A stretch of 64,000 bases of DNA from Mogibacterium sp. (GTDB lineage: Bacteria > Bacillota > Clostridia > Peptostreptococcales > Anaerovoracaceae). Both the position numbers and the translations under genes were made by a program. Location: the NCBI GenBank assembly GCA_017512365.1, contig JAFWGQ010000049.1:1-64000 (forward strand). The letters are read 5' to 3'. Below the pieces are notes generated by a model. That model saw nothing but the letters and a program-made list of their open reading frames with translations. It made no database searches and was not told where the DNA came from. Below are positions 7,887 through 15,879 of this stretch, piece by piece. Each line of letters begins with the position of its first letter. The stretch's first letter is position 1.

Positions 7887-9116
7887 TCATTCGTCTGCGC
7901 TCGCCCTGTTCAGCAGAGCCCACATCACAAGGGCGGCAAGAGCGAAGCCCACTATCGCATAGAAATTGGTGTCGTAGCTTCCTCCGGCCTTCTCGAGCAG
8001 AGCCGACGATATCATCGGTCCGATGGTCGCAGCCGGTATGAGGCTGAAATTGGCTATGCTGAAATTGGTCGGGAAATTGGCAGACCCGAAGGCGCTGTTT
8101 ATGTAAGCCGATGTGATCGTCGGGCATCCCCCGTAGGCAAGGCCCACGAACACAAGACCGCAGAGTATGAACGCATACATGCCCGTCATGCCTCCGAGAG
8201 TGAGCAGGACGCCCGCTCCGAGCATGAACGCCGTATTGACGATGGTCGACATCTTCCTTCCGTGTCTGTCGAAGTTGTTTCCGGCTATGATGCGTCCAGC
8301 GCCGTTGAAGAGCGAGACTATCATGCCGAGGACCGCAGTGCCTCCGAACGCGACGGATATGTTCGCGGCGCTGTTTATGACGAGAAGTCCGGCGGAGTTC
8401 AGGAGTATGGCCCATATCGTAAAGAACCAGAACCTCGCCGTCCCGAGCATCTCGACCGCGGTGTAGTTCCTGACATCTCCCGAGGTCTTCCTGTCGTCCG
8501 CTCCCGCAAGGGCGGCGAGCTCCGCGGCGTCTTCCGCTCCGGGCGCTTTGATGATGAGCGCGGCCAGCACGCAGACGACGCCGATGACTACAGCCAGTAT
8601 CCTGAACACGGCGAGTATGCCCATCGAGCCTATCATGGAGTTTACGGCCGAGCCCAGCACGAGCCCTCCCAGGCCGAAGCCCATCAGCATGATGCCCGAA
8701 GCGAGCCCCACCTTGTCGGGGAACCACTTGTTGAGCGTGCCGATGACGCCGTTGTAGGCGATGCCTACTCCGCCGCCTCCGAAGACTCCGTAGAATACAT
8801 AGAGCATCACCAGACTCGCGGACGGCGCGTCGGTCTTTACTGTCGACACGGCAAAGAATCCGGTCAGCAGCATCGCAGCGGACATGAGCATCCTTGCCCT
8901 GATGCTGAGCTTTCTGCTCAGGAGTCCCCCGGCAAAACCGCCGAGACAGAAAAATATCATCGATATCGTGAATGTCAGGGACAGCTGTGATATGGTCCAT
9001 TCAGGAAAAAGCTCTCCGAAAGGCGTCCTGAATATCGACCACGCGTATATCAGTCCGAGAAAGAGGAGCGTTATCGTCCCCATCCCGAGATATATCCATC
9101 TTTTGTTCGATCGCAT
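7887..9116 (-). CDS. MFS transporter, oxalate/formate antiporter (OFA) family
   Basis: 409 residues with about 12 membrane helices. The N-terminal GLIYAWSIFRTPF and the loops GGGGVGIAYNGVIGTLNKWFPDKVGLASG and GRIIAGNNFDRHGRK follow the OFA subfamily of the major facilitator superfamily, which exchanges small carboxylates. The substrate cannot be read from sequence. GGAGG precedes the ATG at 9116. It lies between the DUF975 gene and feoAB on the same strand with gaps of 38 and 13 nt and no terminator, so it is probably part of one transcript from the promoter at 9981-10009. A monocarboxylate role would fit the adjacent C4-dicarboxylate genes, but that is a guess. Confidence 0.85.
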   Translation of the reverse strand: MRSNKRWIYLGMGTITLLFLGLIYAWSIFRTPFGELFPEWTISQLSLTFTISMIFFCLGGFAGGLLSRKLSIRARMLMSAAMLLTGFFAVSTVKTDAPSASLVMLYVFYGVFGGGGVGIAYNGVIGTLNKWFPDKVGLASGIMLMGFGLGGLVLGSAVNSMIGSMGILAVFRILAVVIGVVCVLAALIIKAPGAEDAAELAALAGADDRKTSGDVRNYTAVEMLGTARFWFFTIWAILLNSAGLLVINSAANISVAFGGTAVLGMIVSLFNGAGRIIAGNNFDRHGRKMSTIVNTAFMLGAGVLLTLGGMTGMYAFILCGLVFVGLAYGGCPTITSAYINSAFGSANFPTNFSIANFSLIPAATIGPMISSALLEKAGGSYDTNFYAIVGFALAALVMWALLNRASADE

Positions 9117-9154
9117 CGTTTTCCTCCGAAACCGCGTTGAAAACCGTCTCCGCC

Positions 9155-9940
9155 TTATTTTATGAACGTGATGCCGTCTTCCTCTTCGTCATCGCCTGCC
9201 GGCGACGGTACCGCTGTGATCTCAGCCTCGTCCATGTATTCAGGCTGAGGTACCGGGATGTCCCTTTCGCCGTTCAGCCAGCGGAAGAGCTCCGCGTCTG
9301 TTGCGGCTTTGTACGGATTGGTAAAGATCAGATTCAGGATACCGAGCGTGAGCGCTCCGAGAAGCGCCCATCCGAGGAAGGAAAGATCGAGAACGAACGC
9401 CTCCCACTTGCTGCCGTCCATCATCGCGGCAGACCTTTCCCTTGCCTCCGTTCCGGTGATCTCAGGATCCTCGGCGATGATATACGGGACCATCCTCCAC
9501 GAGTAGGCTTTTATGATGCCCGGTGCTATGAAGCAGAGCGTCCACAGGAATACGAAGATATCCGTCGTGAACATGGCCGCTACTATGTTCGTATAATTGC
9601 CCGAGAACGCGAGCCCGATATTTTCTCTGCTCAGGCCGGTCCTGCTGTTTGTCGCGTTCTGTCTGAAGAACTGTCTCAGGCCTGTCTGGACCGGGTTGAA
9701 CACGAAGACCGACAGCAGGAAGCCTGCTATTACCGCACCTCCGAGTATCGCGATGACCATCTTCAATACCTCAGGAGGGACGTTAAGCTGATCGGAGTTC
9801 TCCTGCCATGTCGATGTCGAAGCAGGCATGCCGGCCCCTCCCGACACGAGCGCCAGCAGGAACGCCGCAAAGATGCAGGTTATCCTGTTTGCGCTGTATG
9901 CAGCCTTTCCTTTTTCCTTGAGTTCTTTCCTGTCCCACAT
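9155..9940 (-). CDS. DUF975 family membrane protein
   Basis: 261 residues. Starts with the RKELKEKGKAAYSANR-type amphipathic segment common to DUF975 proteins of Firmicutes, followed by about five membrane helices. It carries the family blocks FIAPGIIKAYSWRMVPYIIAED and the L-G-W-L/ALL-type closing helices, then NPYKAATDAELF. The last ~30 residues are acidic and probably cytosolic. Function is unknown for the family. GAAGG lies 10 nt before the ATG, and a good promoter lies 41-69 nt upstream. It is first in a probable operon with the MFS carrier and feoAB. Confidence 0.75.
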   Translation of the reverse strand: MWDRKELKEKGKAAYSANRITCIFAAFLLALVSGGAGMPASTSTWQENSDQLNVPPEVLKMVIAILGGAVIAGFLLSVFVFNPVQTGLRQFFRQNATNSRTGLSRENIGLAFSGNYTNIVAAMFTTDIFVFLWTLCFIAPGIIKAYSWRMVPYIIAEDPEITGTEARERSAAMMDGSKWEAFVLDLSFLGWALLGALTLGILNLIFTNPYKAATDAELFRWLNGERDIPVPQPEYMDEAEITAVPSPAGDDEEEDGITFIK

Positions 9941-9980
9941 GTTGTGTTTACCTTCTTTCTGTGCAGATTGAACGCGTAAG

Positions 9981-10009
9981 ATTATAACATTTTTTTATGC
10001 AGTTATCCA
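9981..10009 (-). promoter_or_regulatory. Sigma-A promoter for the DUF975-MFS-feoAB operon
   Basis: On the - strand, -35 TGGATA (10004-10009), a 17-bp spacer and -10 TATAAT (9981-9986) with an extended TGT just before the -10. It lies about 40 nt ahead of the DUF975 start and is well placed to drive it. Confidence 0.7.
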
Positions 10010-10033
10010 TTGCAGTACGCGCTGTTCCCTTTT

Positions 10034-10624
10034 TCAGTACGTCTTCTCTTCAGTCCTGTCCAGAGCTGCGCGGTACAGTTTCTTTTTTTCTTCTAACAGA
10101 TTGGCTCCAGTGGTGTCGATCGACACTATCATTGGTCCGAAGCCCTTTACTCTCATTATCCACAGGGCCTCCGGCATGCCCAGATCGCGCCACTCGCAGC
10201 CTGTGATCTCCTCGACCTCTCTGGCAGCGATGACTGCGCATCCCCCGGGGAAAGCGCAGTGTATGGCACCGTACTTCCTGCATGCTTCGGCAGTCTTTTC
10301 CTGCATGCCGCCCTTGCCGATAATGAGCCTGACTCCCGTCTTCTCAATAAAATCCGCTTCAACGGATTCCATTCGCCGGCTTGTGGTAGGTCCTATCGAT
10401 ACGATGTACTCCCTCCCGTCTTCATTCGCGCCGACTATCGGACCCGCGTGGAATATGGCCCCGTCCCTGAGATCAATGGACTCAGGCATGACTCCCTCTT
10501 TGAGCACGCGCCAGTGACCTGCGTCTCTGCAGGTCGCAAGCTCTCCGCTCAGGTAGACAGTGTCCCCTGTCCTCAGATCCTTTATCTGATCATATGTTAT
10601 CGGTGTTTTTATGAGTTTTCTCAT
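10034..10624 (-). CDS. fumB: Fumarate hydratase class I, beta subunit
   Basis: C-terminal (beta) half of the two-subunit, oxygen-sensitive [4Fe-4S] fumarase that interconverts fumarate and malate. It is 196 residues, the family's usual size. Visible: LRTGDTVYLSG near the N-terminus, the AGP-(I/V)-V block, GPTTSRRME, GKGGM and AFPGGCAV, all typical beta-subunit signatures. A much longer open frame extends upstream, but the true start is the ATG at 10624, preceded by CCGGAGAG. It overlaps the end of the alpha subunit gene by 35 nt. It is the last gene of the C4-dicarboxylate block. L(+)-tartrate dehydratase is an alternative, but linkage to fumarate reductase favours fumarase. Confidence 0.85.
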   Translation of the reverse strand: MRKLIKTPITYDQIKDLRTGDTVYLSGELATCRDAGHWRVLKEGVMPESIDLRDGAIFHAGPIVGANEDGREYIVSIGPTTSRRMESVEADFIEKTGVRLIIGKGGMQEKTAEACRKYGAIHCAFPGGCAVIAAREVEEITGCEWRDLGMPEALWIMRVKGFGPMIVSIDTTGANLLEEKKKLYRAALDRTEEKTY

Positions 10625-11525
10625 GACTTCTCTCCGGAAATACGGTGTGCGAAAGATTCTCTGAACTGAGATCCCCGTGTATGACGATATGTCCTCTTCT
10701 TGTCGCCCAGCATCCGGTGGATATCCCCACGCCGAGGGTCGCCGGATGACGGGCGGCACACTCGATGTTGACGCCGAGCACGCTGAAGGATCCTCCGAAA
10801 CCGAGCGGCGCCATGCCTGTCTCATCGAGTTCTTCTCTGAGCTCATCCTCGAGTTTCGCGGCCTCCGGATGCTCCGAATGCGTACCAAGCGGCCTCAGCA
10901 GAGCCCTTTTTGACAGCATTGCCGAAGTGGACGCATCGGTACCGATGCCGATACCGAATATGAGCGGAGGGCAGGCGTTGACGCCCCATTCGAGCGCTGT
11001 TTCCTTTACGAACCTCTTGATGCCATCCCTTCCTTCGAGCGGCATCAGCACCTTGCTGCGGCCCGGAAGAGAACTTCCTCCTCCGGACATGTACATCCTG
11101 ATCTCGAGATCAGAACTTCCCGGCACGAGATCGTACTCGATGTACGGAGCGCCGAATCCGGCGTTGGTGCCCGTGTTGTGCTCGCCAAACGGATCTACCG
11201 CGTTAGGTCTCAGCGGGACTTCTTCGGTAGCTTTTATCACAGCGTCCCGCAGGACCCCTTCGATATCATCCATGTACGGGAAACCCGTACCCACGCTCAC
11301 GAAGAACTCTATCACGCCGGTATCCTGACAGGTCGGTCTGCACAGCTGCCTCGCGTGGTACATGTTCTTGTGCATGTTGTGATACAACGCGGCGGCAGTC
11401 GGGCTCTTTTCGTGTCTCATCAGCTCCATGAACTTGCCGTAGACATCCGCAGGCAGGACGATGCTCACAGTACGTATGAAGTCGCTTACAGTATCGACGA
11501 ACTGTTCTCTCCTTATCTGATCCAT
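10590..11525 (-). CDS. fumA: Fumarate hydratase class I, alpha subunit
   Basis: N-terminal catalytic half of the heteromeric class I fumarase. Visible: RPTCQDTG, followed by G-T-G-F-P; GGGSSLPGRSKVL; GVNACPPLIFGIGIGTDAS; and VNIECAARHPATLGVGIS. These supply the three Cys that hold the catalytic [4Fe-4S] cluster. Length is 311 residues, about 30 more than usual, through a C-terminal tail that overlaps the beta gene. I take the ATG at 11525 (AGGAAGTGAGC upstream) rather than earlier in-frame starts that lie inside the Fe-S subunit gene. The gene starts 2 nt after the frdB stop, so translational coupling is likely. Confidence 0.85.
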   Translation of the reverse strand: MDQIRREQFVDTVSDFIRTVSIVLPADVYGKFMELMRHEKSPTAAALYHNMHKNMYHARQLCRPTCQDTGVIEFFVSVGTGFPYMDDIEGVLRDAVIKATEEVPLRPNAVDPFGEHNTGTNAGFGAPYIEYDLVPGSSDLEIRMYMSGGGSSLPGRSKVLMPLEGRDGIKRFVKETALEWGVNACPPLIFGIGIGTDASTSAMLSKRALLRPLGTHSEHPEAAKLEDELREELDETGMAPLGFGGSFSVLGVNIECAARHPATLGVGISTGCWATRRGHIVIHGDLSSENLSHTVFPERSHEKTHKNTDNI

Positions 11526-11527
11526 GC

Positions 11528-12205
11528 TCACTTCCTGTTCATGTACCCTATCGATGACAGGGTCTGTATCTCCGCGGGGCATATCTCCCTGCACGCCAGC
11601 GATTTGGAGCATCCGCGCGCAAAGTGCTTTTTGTATTCCCCCGCTATGTCTTTCGCGCGGTCTTCCGAGGAGCTCGCAAGAAGGTACGCCTCATTTGCCA
11701 GCACCGCGCCGTAGAACCGTCCCTCCGGGCCGGCAAAGTTCGGGCATACCTCCAGGCAGAGACCGCACTTCAGGCACTTTGCAGCCGAGTACTGCTGATC
11801 GTGCTCTCTACGGTCAGGCCTGCCCCTTTTGCCCAGATACATCACAGCTTCCTTCTGGTGCTCTGTGATGCAGGATCTGTCGGTTATGAGATCGGCTGTT
11901 ACGGGGAACTTGCTCAGAGGTTCGAGCAGCAGCACATCAGCTTTGTCCGTGTCGATGAATTCAGAGCACGCAAGAGCGGGCCTGCCGTTTATCACCATGG
12001 CGCATGCGCCGCACATCTTCTGCAGGCAGCTGCATTCCCATCTGATCTTTGAAGCGGCTCTGCCTGCAGCGTCCCTGAGATCGTCAGCCGAATTGATCGC
12101 CTCGAGTATGTGGGAAACGGTGTCTCTGCCGCTTCCCCTGTATTCAAATTCCTGGTAATAGCTCTCCGACGAAGCGTTATCCTGTCTTTTGATCCTTACT
12201 ATCAT
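11528..12205 (-). CDS. frdB: Fumarate reductase/succinate dehydrogenase iron-sulfur subunit
   Basis: 225-residue electron-transfer subunit. The N-terminal plant-type [2Fe-2S] domain carries CSCLQKMCGACAMVING and ALACS. The C-terminal domain carries CLKCGLCLEVCP and a later CSKSLACREICP, giving one [4Fe-4S] and one further cluster ([3Fe-4S] or [4Fe-4S]). The ATG overlaps the flavoprotein stop (ATGA). In an anaerobe with adjacent fumarase the complex most likely reduces fumarate, but direction cannot be proven from sequence. Confidence 0.88.
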   Translation of the reverse strand: MIVRIKRQDNASSESYYQEFEYRGSGRDTVSHILEAINSADDLRDAAGRAASKIRWECSCLQKMCGACAMVINGRPALACSEFIDTDKADVLLLEPLSKFPVTADLITDRSCITEHQKEAVMYLGKRGRPDRREHDQQYSAAKCLKCGLCLEVCPNFAGPEGRFYGAVLANEAYLLASSSEDRAKDIAGEYKKHFARGCSKSLACREICPAEIQTLSSIGYMNRK

Positions 12206-13833
12206 TTCTTCACTCCGCTGCGCGCATCATCCCCGAAGCTGATGCTTATCGCGCCGTCTTTGTACTCCGCGACTGAGCAGCTGCAGAACTCATCCTTCGT
12301 TTCCGGACAGTCCTGTCTGTAATGAGCTCCTCTTGACTCCTCTCTGACAAGAGCGCTCATCAGCATGGCCTTCGAGAGTATCAGCATGTGCTTTATCCTG
12401 AGATTCTCATAGACGGAGAGTCCTTCGTCATACCTGACCGCCTCTGCGGCCAGCTCCTCTGCTTCGGCCAGCCCTGCCCTGAGTCCTTTTTCATCTCTTG
12501 CGATGCCCAGCCTGCTGTTCATTATCGCAGACAGCTTCATCAGCATGCTGTCTGCGGCCGTTCCTTTGTCCGAGGACTTTGCGGCCGCGAGCCCGGCTTC
12601 TGCCTCTGCTGTCACCGCATCTGCATCAGGCCCTCCTTTTGCTTCGCCTCTTTCGCTGCAGGCTTCCGCCGCCTTCCTTCCCGAATAGACAGCCGCCAGG
12701 AGAGAATTGCCTCCCAGCCTGTTGGCTCCGTGGTATTTCGACGCGCACTCGCCGGCAGCGTAAAGCCCGTCGATGTCCGTCATGTGATCATCATCGGTCT
12801 TTATGCCTCCCATGAAGAAATGGACGGACGGAGCAACCGGTATGGCCTCTTTCGTCACATCGAGCCCGAGGTAGTCCATGCAGACATCGTATACCTCCTG
12901 AAGGCGCTCATGTATGAGCTTTTCTCCGAGGAAGGATATGTCCAGATATACCTGCGAAGGGCATCTGTACATGCACCTCGACACCACGTCGCGCGGCATC
13001 AGGTTGCCTCTCTCTCCGAACTCGTCCTCCATGAAATACACGCGGCGGCCGCCTTCCTCATAATACAGCCTTCCGCCTTCGCCTCTCGCCGCTTCGGATA
13101 TGAGCATGCGCTTGTTGGGCGTTTCGATCGATGTAGGATGATACTGTATCATCTCGAGATTGCGGAGCCTGACGCCCTGAGTGAACAGCCGACCCGCGGC
13201 GTATCCGTCGCAGAGGGACGATCCTGTGGTCTTGCCGAAAAGCCGGTTCATGCCCCCGGCCGCCATGATGACCGCATCCGCGGGAAGCGTCACGATCCTG
13301 CCGCTGACGGTCTCCGTGAACACAGCGCCGCAGCATCTGCCGCCGTGAATGACAGCGGAATGGAAGTTCAGTCCGATGCGCCTTTCTATCTTTCCGACTA
13401 TCTCGTATTCGCGGCACTTCTGTATGAGGGCTGTCACTATCTGTCTTCCCGTAGAGGCGCCGGCATATGCCGTGCGGTCTCTGCTCTGCCCTCCGAACGC
13501 TCTCTGAGCTATATTCCCGGAAGGATCCCGGCTGAACATGACGCCGATGCTGTCGAGCCACCTCACGATATCCGGCGCTGCCGTGCAGAGACCTCTTACA
13601 GTGTCTTCATCCTCAATAAAGCACCCGCCCTTCATCGTGTCTTCGATATGGAGTTCTATGCTGTCTCCCTCGCGCGAAGGATCCAGCACGGCATTGATGC
13701 CGCCCGCAGCCATTACAGACTGCGCCCTCTCGGATACATAAGGCGACGCCAGTATAACATGGCATCCGAGCTCCGCCGATCTTATCGCGGCGCTCAGTCC
13801 GGCTATTCCGGATCCGATTATCAGTACCTGCAT
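12202..13833 (-). CDS. frdA: Fumarate reductase/succinate dehydrogenase flavoprotein subunit
   Basis: 543-residue FAD subunit. It shows the dinucleotide fold VLIIGSGIAGLSAAIRSAE at residues 3-21, the FAD-attachment-type region with AFGGQSRDRTAYAG (the usual SHSxxAxGG motif is reduced here), MIQYHPTSI with the catalytic His, SEAARGEGGRL, and LYAAGECASKYHGANRLGGNSL. The ATG at 13833 is preceded by GGAGGTGGGACC; a longer frame upstream has no ribosome site. It follows the membrane subunit by 13 nt. L-aspartate oxidase is a homologous alternative, but the flanking Fe-S and membrane subunits argue for the reductase complex. Confidence 0.85.
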   Translation of the reverse strand: MQVLIIGSGIAGLSAAIRSAELGCHVILASPYVSERAQSVMAAGGINAVLDPSREGDSIELHIEDTMKGGCFIEDEDTVRGLCTAAPDIVRWLDSIGVMFSRDPSGNIAQRAFGGQSRDRTAYAGASTGRQIVTALIQKCREYEIVGKIERRIGLNFHSAVIHGGRCCGAVFTETVSGRIVTLPADAVIMAAGGMNRLFGKTTGSSLCDGYAAGRLFTQGVRLRNLEMIQYHPTSIETPNKRMLISEAARGEGGRLYYEEGGRRVYFMEDEFGERGNLMPRDVVSRCMYRCPSQVYLDISFLGEKLIHERLQEVYDVCMDYLGLDVTKEAIPVAPSVHFFMGGIKTDDDHMTDIDGLYAAGECASKYHGANRLGGNSLLAAVYSGRKAAEACSERGEAKGGPDADAVTAEAEAGLAAAKSSDKGTAADSMLMKLSAIMNSRLGIARDEKGLRAGLAEAEELAAEAVRYDEGLSVYENLRIKHMLILSKAMLMSALVREESRGAHYRQDCPETKDEFCSCSVAEYKDGAISISFGDDARSGVKK

Positions 13834-13846
13834 GGTCCCACCTCCG

Positions 13847-14404
13847 CTATGCCGGGTCCCACATGATGAGGAACCTCGCGAGAGCAAAGAAGGTAACGGC
13901 AAAGCCAAGGGCGCATAAAGCTCTCGCAGCCCAGTCGACCGCGCGCTCCGCCTTTTCCGACCTTATCAGCCCCATCGTTATGAGGGATCTTGAGAAGGAG
14001 CATTCAAGGTGCGTGTATATCGCGCCGAAGAAGAGCATCTCGACGATGAATATGAATATCTTTCTGCCCGGGTTCAGAGGCAGGTTTTCATAGATGAAGC
14101 CCGCAAAGAGCTTGACATGCGGATGCACGAGCAGCAGGATCAGAAGTCCGGACAGCCTCTGCATGAAAGTCCTCTGATTCAGCTTCCCGTATTTGAAGTC
14201 GGATCCGTCATGCATGAAGAACACGATGGCAAGGCTTATGCACACATGTATGATGCATACGACGGCAAGCGCCCTCGGCGCCTTCATCATGATGTCCATG
14301 TTTACCCAGCCCGTGAGCAGATATGCGAGCGTCGTAAAAATGTGCACCAGAAGAAGTGCGATCAGTATCCAGGATATAACAGCGTTTGTTTTCTTCAGGG
14401 CCAT
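13847..14404 (-). CDS. frdC: Membrane anchor (cytochrome b-like) subunit of the fumarate reductase
   Basis: 185-residue hydrophobic protein with about five membrane helices and membrane-placed His residues (H21, H53, H94, H96, H132) that could bind heme b. I infer the role from position directly upstream of frdA and from size and topology; sequence similarity to SdhC/FrdC is not obvious by eye. AAAGGAAAAAATCG precedes the ATG. If heme is bound, quinone-linked electron transfer is expected. Confidence 0.6.
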   Translation of the reverse strand: MALKKTNAVISWILIALLLVHIFTTLAYLLTGWVNMDIMMKAPRALAVVCIIHVCISLAIVFFMHDGSDFKYGKLNQRTFMQRLSGLLILLLVHPHVKLFAGFIYENLPLNPGRKIFIFIVEMLFFGAIYTHLECSFSRSLITMGLIRSEKAERAVDWAARALCALGFAVTFFALARFLIMWDPA

Positions 14405-14445
14405 CGATTTTTTCCTTTCTCTTTCCCCTTATCGTGAGCTGGCAG

Positions 14446-15867
14446 TCAGTATCCGACCGCCAGCCCGAACAGAAGTATGCCGGACGTCAGCAGCAGGTTG
14501 AGCAGCTGGAACTTCCAAGAGTATCTGAACCATTCACCGTAGCTCACGTCCGTGAGTCCGAGTGTGATCAGAAGTCCCGCGTTGGTCGGATATATGACAT
14601 TGCTGAAGCCGTCGCCGAAGGCGAAGGCCACTATCGTAAGCTGCATGCTGATGCCGAAGATCTGCGCCAGAGGCGCTATTATCGGTATCAGCAGGAATGC
14701 CTTGGCTGAGCCCGATGAGATGAAGAAATTCATCACCAGGCAGATCAGATATATGAAGAGTATCACGCCCGCCTTCGGCATGCCTCCTGCCATCTCCGCG
14801 GCCGAATGCAGTATGGTGTCGAGTATCTTCGCCTCTGTCATGGTGTATTTGATGGACGCAGCCATAAGTATCATGAGTATGGACGGCGAGATAGCGGCGA
14901 CGCCCTTCACAAAGAACTTACCGAGATCCTTCGCGCTCATGCCGGATATCAGGAGCGAAGAGATGCCGGCCGCCAGGAACATGAGCGCCACGATTATCAT
15001 CGTGTAGTCCTGGAGAGCCGTGATGAATCCGGAGCTGAGCACTGTCAGCATACCGATCCCCAGCAGGACCGCGAACGCCCTGAGACCCCTGTCCATCTTC
15101 GGATCCCTGACGGATCCGCCGGCTGCAGATGTCTCATCAACGGGCTTCTCTGTCCTGCGGGCGCGGCTTCTTACGAACCACAGCAGAAGAGCGTATATCA
15201 GGACGAACGAAAGCGCCCTCAGCCACATGCCGCTGAACATCGGAAGCCCCGCGAGCTCCTGAGCGACTCCTATGGTGAAGGGGTTCGCGATCCCCGCGGC
15301 AAAGCCGCAGCCCGCGGCAAGAAGCGACATGGCGACGCCGGTCACGGGATCCCATCCGAGAGCTGCCGCAAGAGCGACGACTATCGGCGCCATCGGGATG
15401 ACTTCTTCGAACGATCCCACCAGAGACCCCATGGCCATGAAGAAGAATATGAGCACGGCCATCAGCCTGTACCTGACCTTGCCGAAGCGGTCGACTATCC
15501 TCCCGAGCATGTAGTTCATCAGCCCGCCCGCGGAAAGTGCGTTGAACACTCCCCCGATAACGAGCAGAAATATGAGGACCGCGATTATCGTGCCCGAGCC
15601 CTCGGCCCCCAGCACCAGGATTGGCGAAAGCAGCCACTTCCAAAACGGGATGCCTCCGTCCACATAACGGAAGCCCCCTTCGGTATCTATCACGGAATGC
15701 CCCGCTTCATCGGTGATCCTCGCGTACTCACCGCCCGGTATCACGAGCGTGAGAATGTAGGTGAACACCATCAGGAGGAATATTATCCCCAGCGCGATGA
15801 GAAAGGACCTGGCTCCTATATTGATGCCCTGAGTTTCAGCATCGTTTTGTCTGCTTTTGTCTGACAT
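14446..15867 (-). CDS. YfcC/DcuC-type carboxylate transporter
   Basis: 473-residue carrier with about 12-13 membrane helices. Visible features: VIPGGEYAR after the first helix, IFLLVIGGVFNALSAGG, GSFEEVIPMAPI, and the C-terminal FFISSGSAKAFLLIPIIAPLA and DGFSNVIYPTNAGL, all typical of the YfcC family in the DcuC/ion-transporter clan. Such proteins carry C4-dicarboxylates or related acids. GAAGGGACC precedes the ATG. Its place between an M20 peptidase and the fumarate reductase genes suggests import of a substrate (an acyl amino acid or dicarboxylate) whose product enters the fumarate branch. Confidence 0.8.
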   Translation of the reverse strand: MSDKSRQNDAETQGINIGARSFLIALGIIFLLMVFTYILTLVIPGGEYARITDEAGHSVIDTEGGFRYVDGGIPFWKWLLSPILVLGAEGSGTIIAVLIFLLVIGGVFNALSAGGLMNYMLGRIVDRFGKVRYRLMAVLIFFFMAMGSLVGSFEEVIPMAPIVVALAAALGWDPVTGVAMSLLAAGCGFAAGIANPFTIGVAQELAGLPMFSGMWLRALSFVLIYALLLWFVRSRARRTEKPVDETSAAGGSVRDPKMDRGLRAFAVLLGIGMLTVLSSGFITALQDYTMIIVALMFLAAGISSLLISGMSAKDLGKFFVKGVAAISPSILMILMAASIKYTMTEAKILDTILHSAAEMAGGMPKAGVILFIYLICLVMNFFISSGSAKAFLLIPIIAPLAQIFGISMQLTIVAFAFGDGFSNVIYPTNAGLLITLGLTDVSYGEWFRYSWKFQLLNLLLTSGILLFGLAVGY

Positions 15868-15879
15868 GACAGGTCCCTT

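Noticed and set aside
10625-10888. An 88-codon N-terminal extension of the fumarase beta subunit
   Set aside because: It overlaps the alpha subunit gene, has no ribosome site and is not family-like; the ATG at 10624 with GGAGAG is the proper start.
13834-13908. Longer start for the FrdA flavoprotein
   Set aside because: The dinucleotide-binding strand begins right after the ATG at 13833, which has GGAGGTGG; the extension is Ser/Pro-rich shadow sequence.
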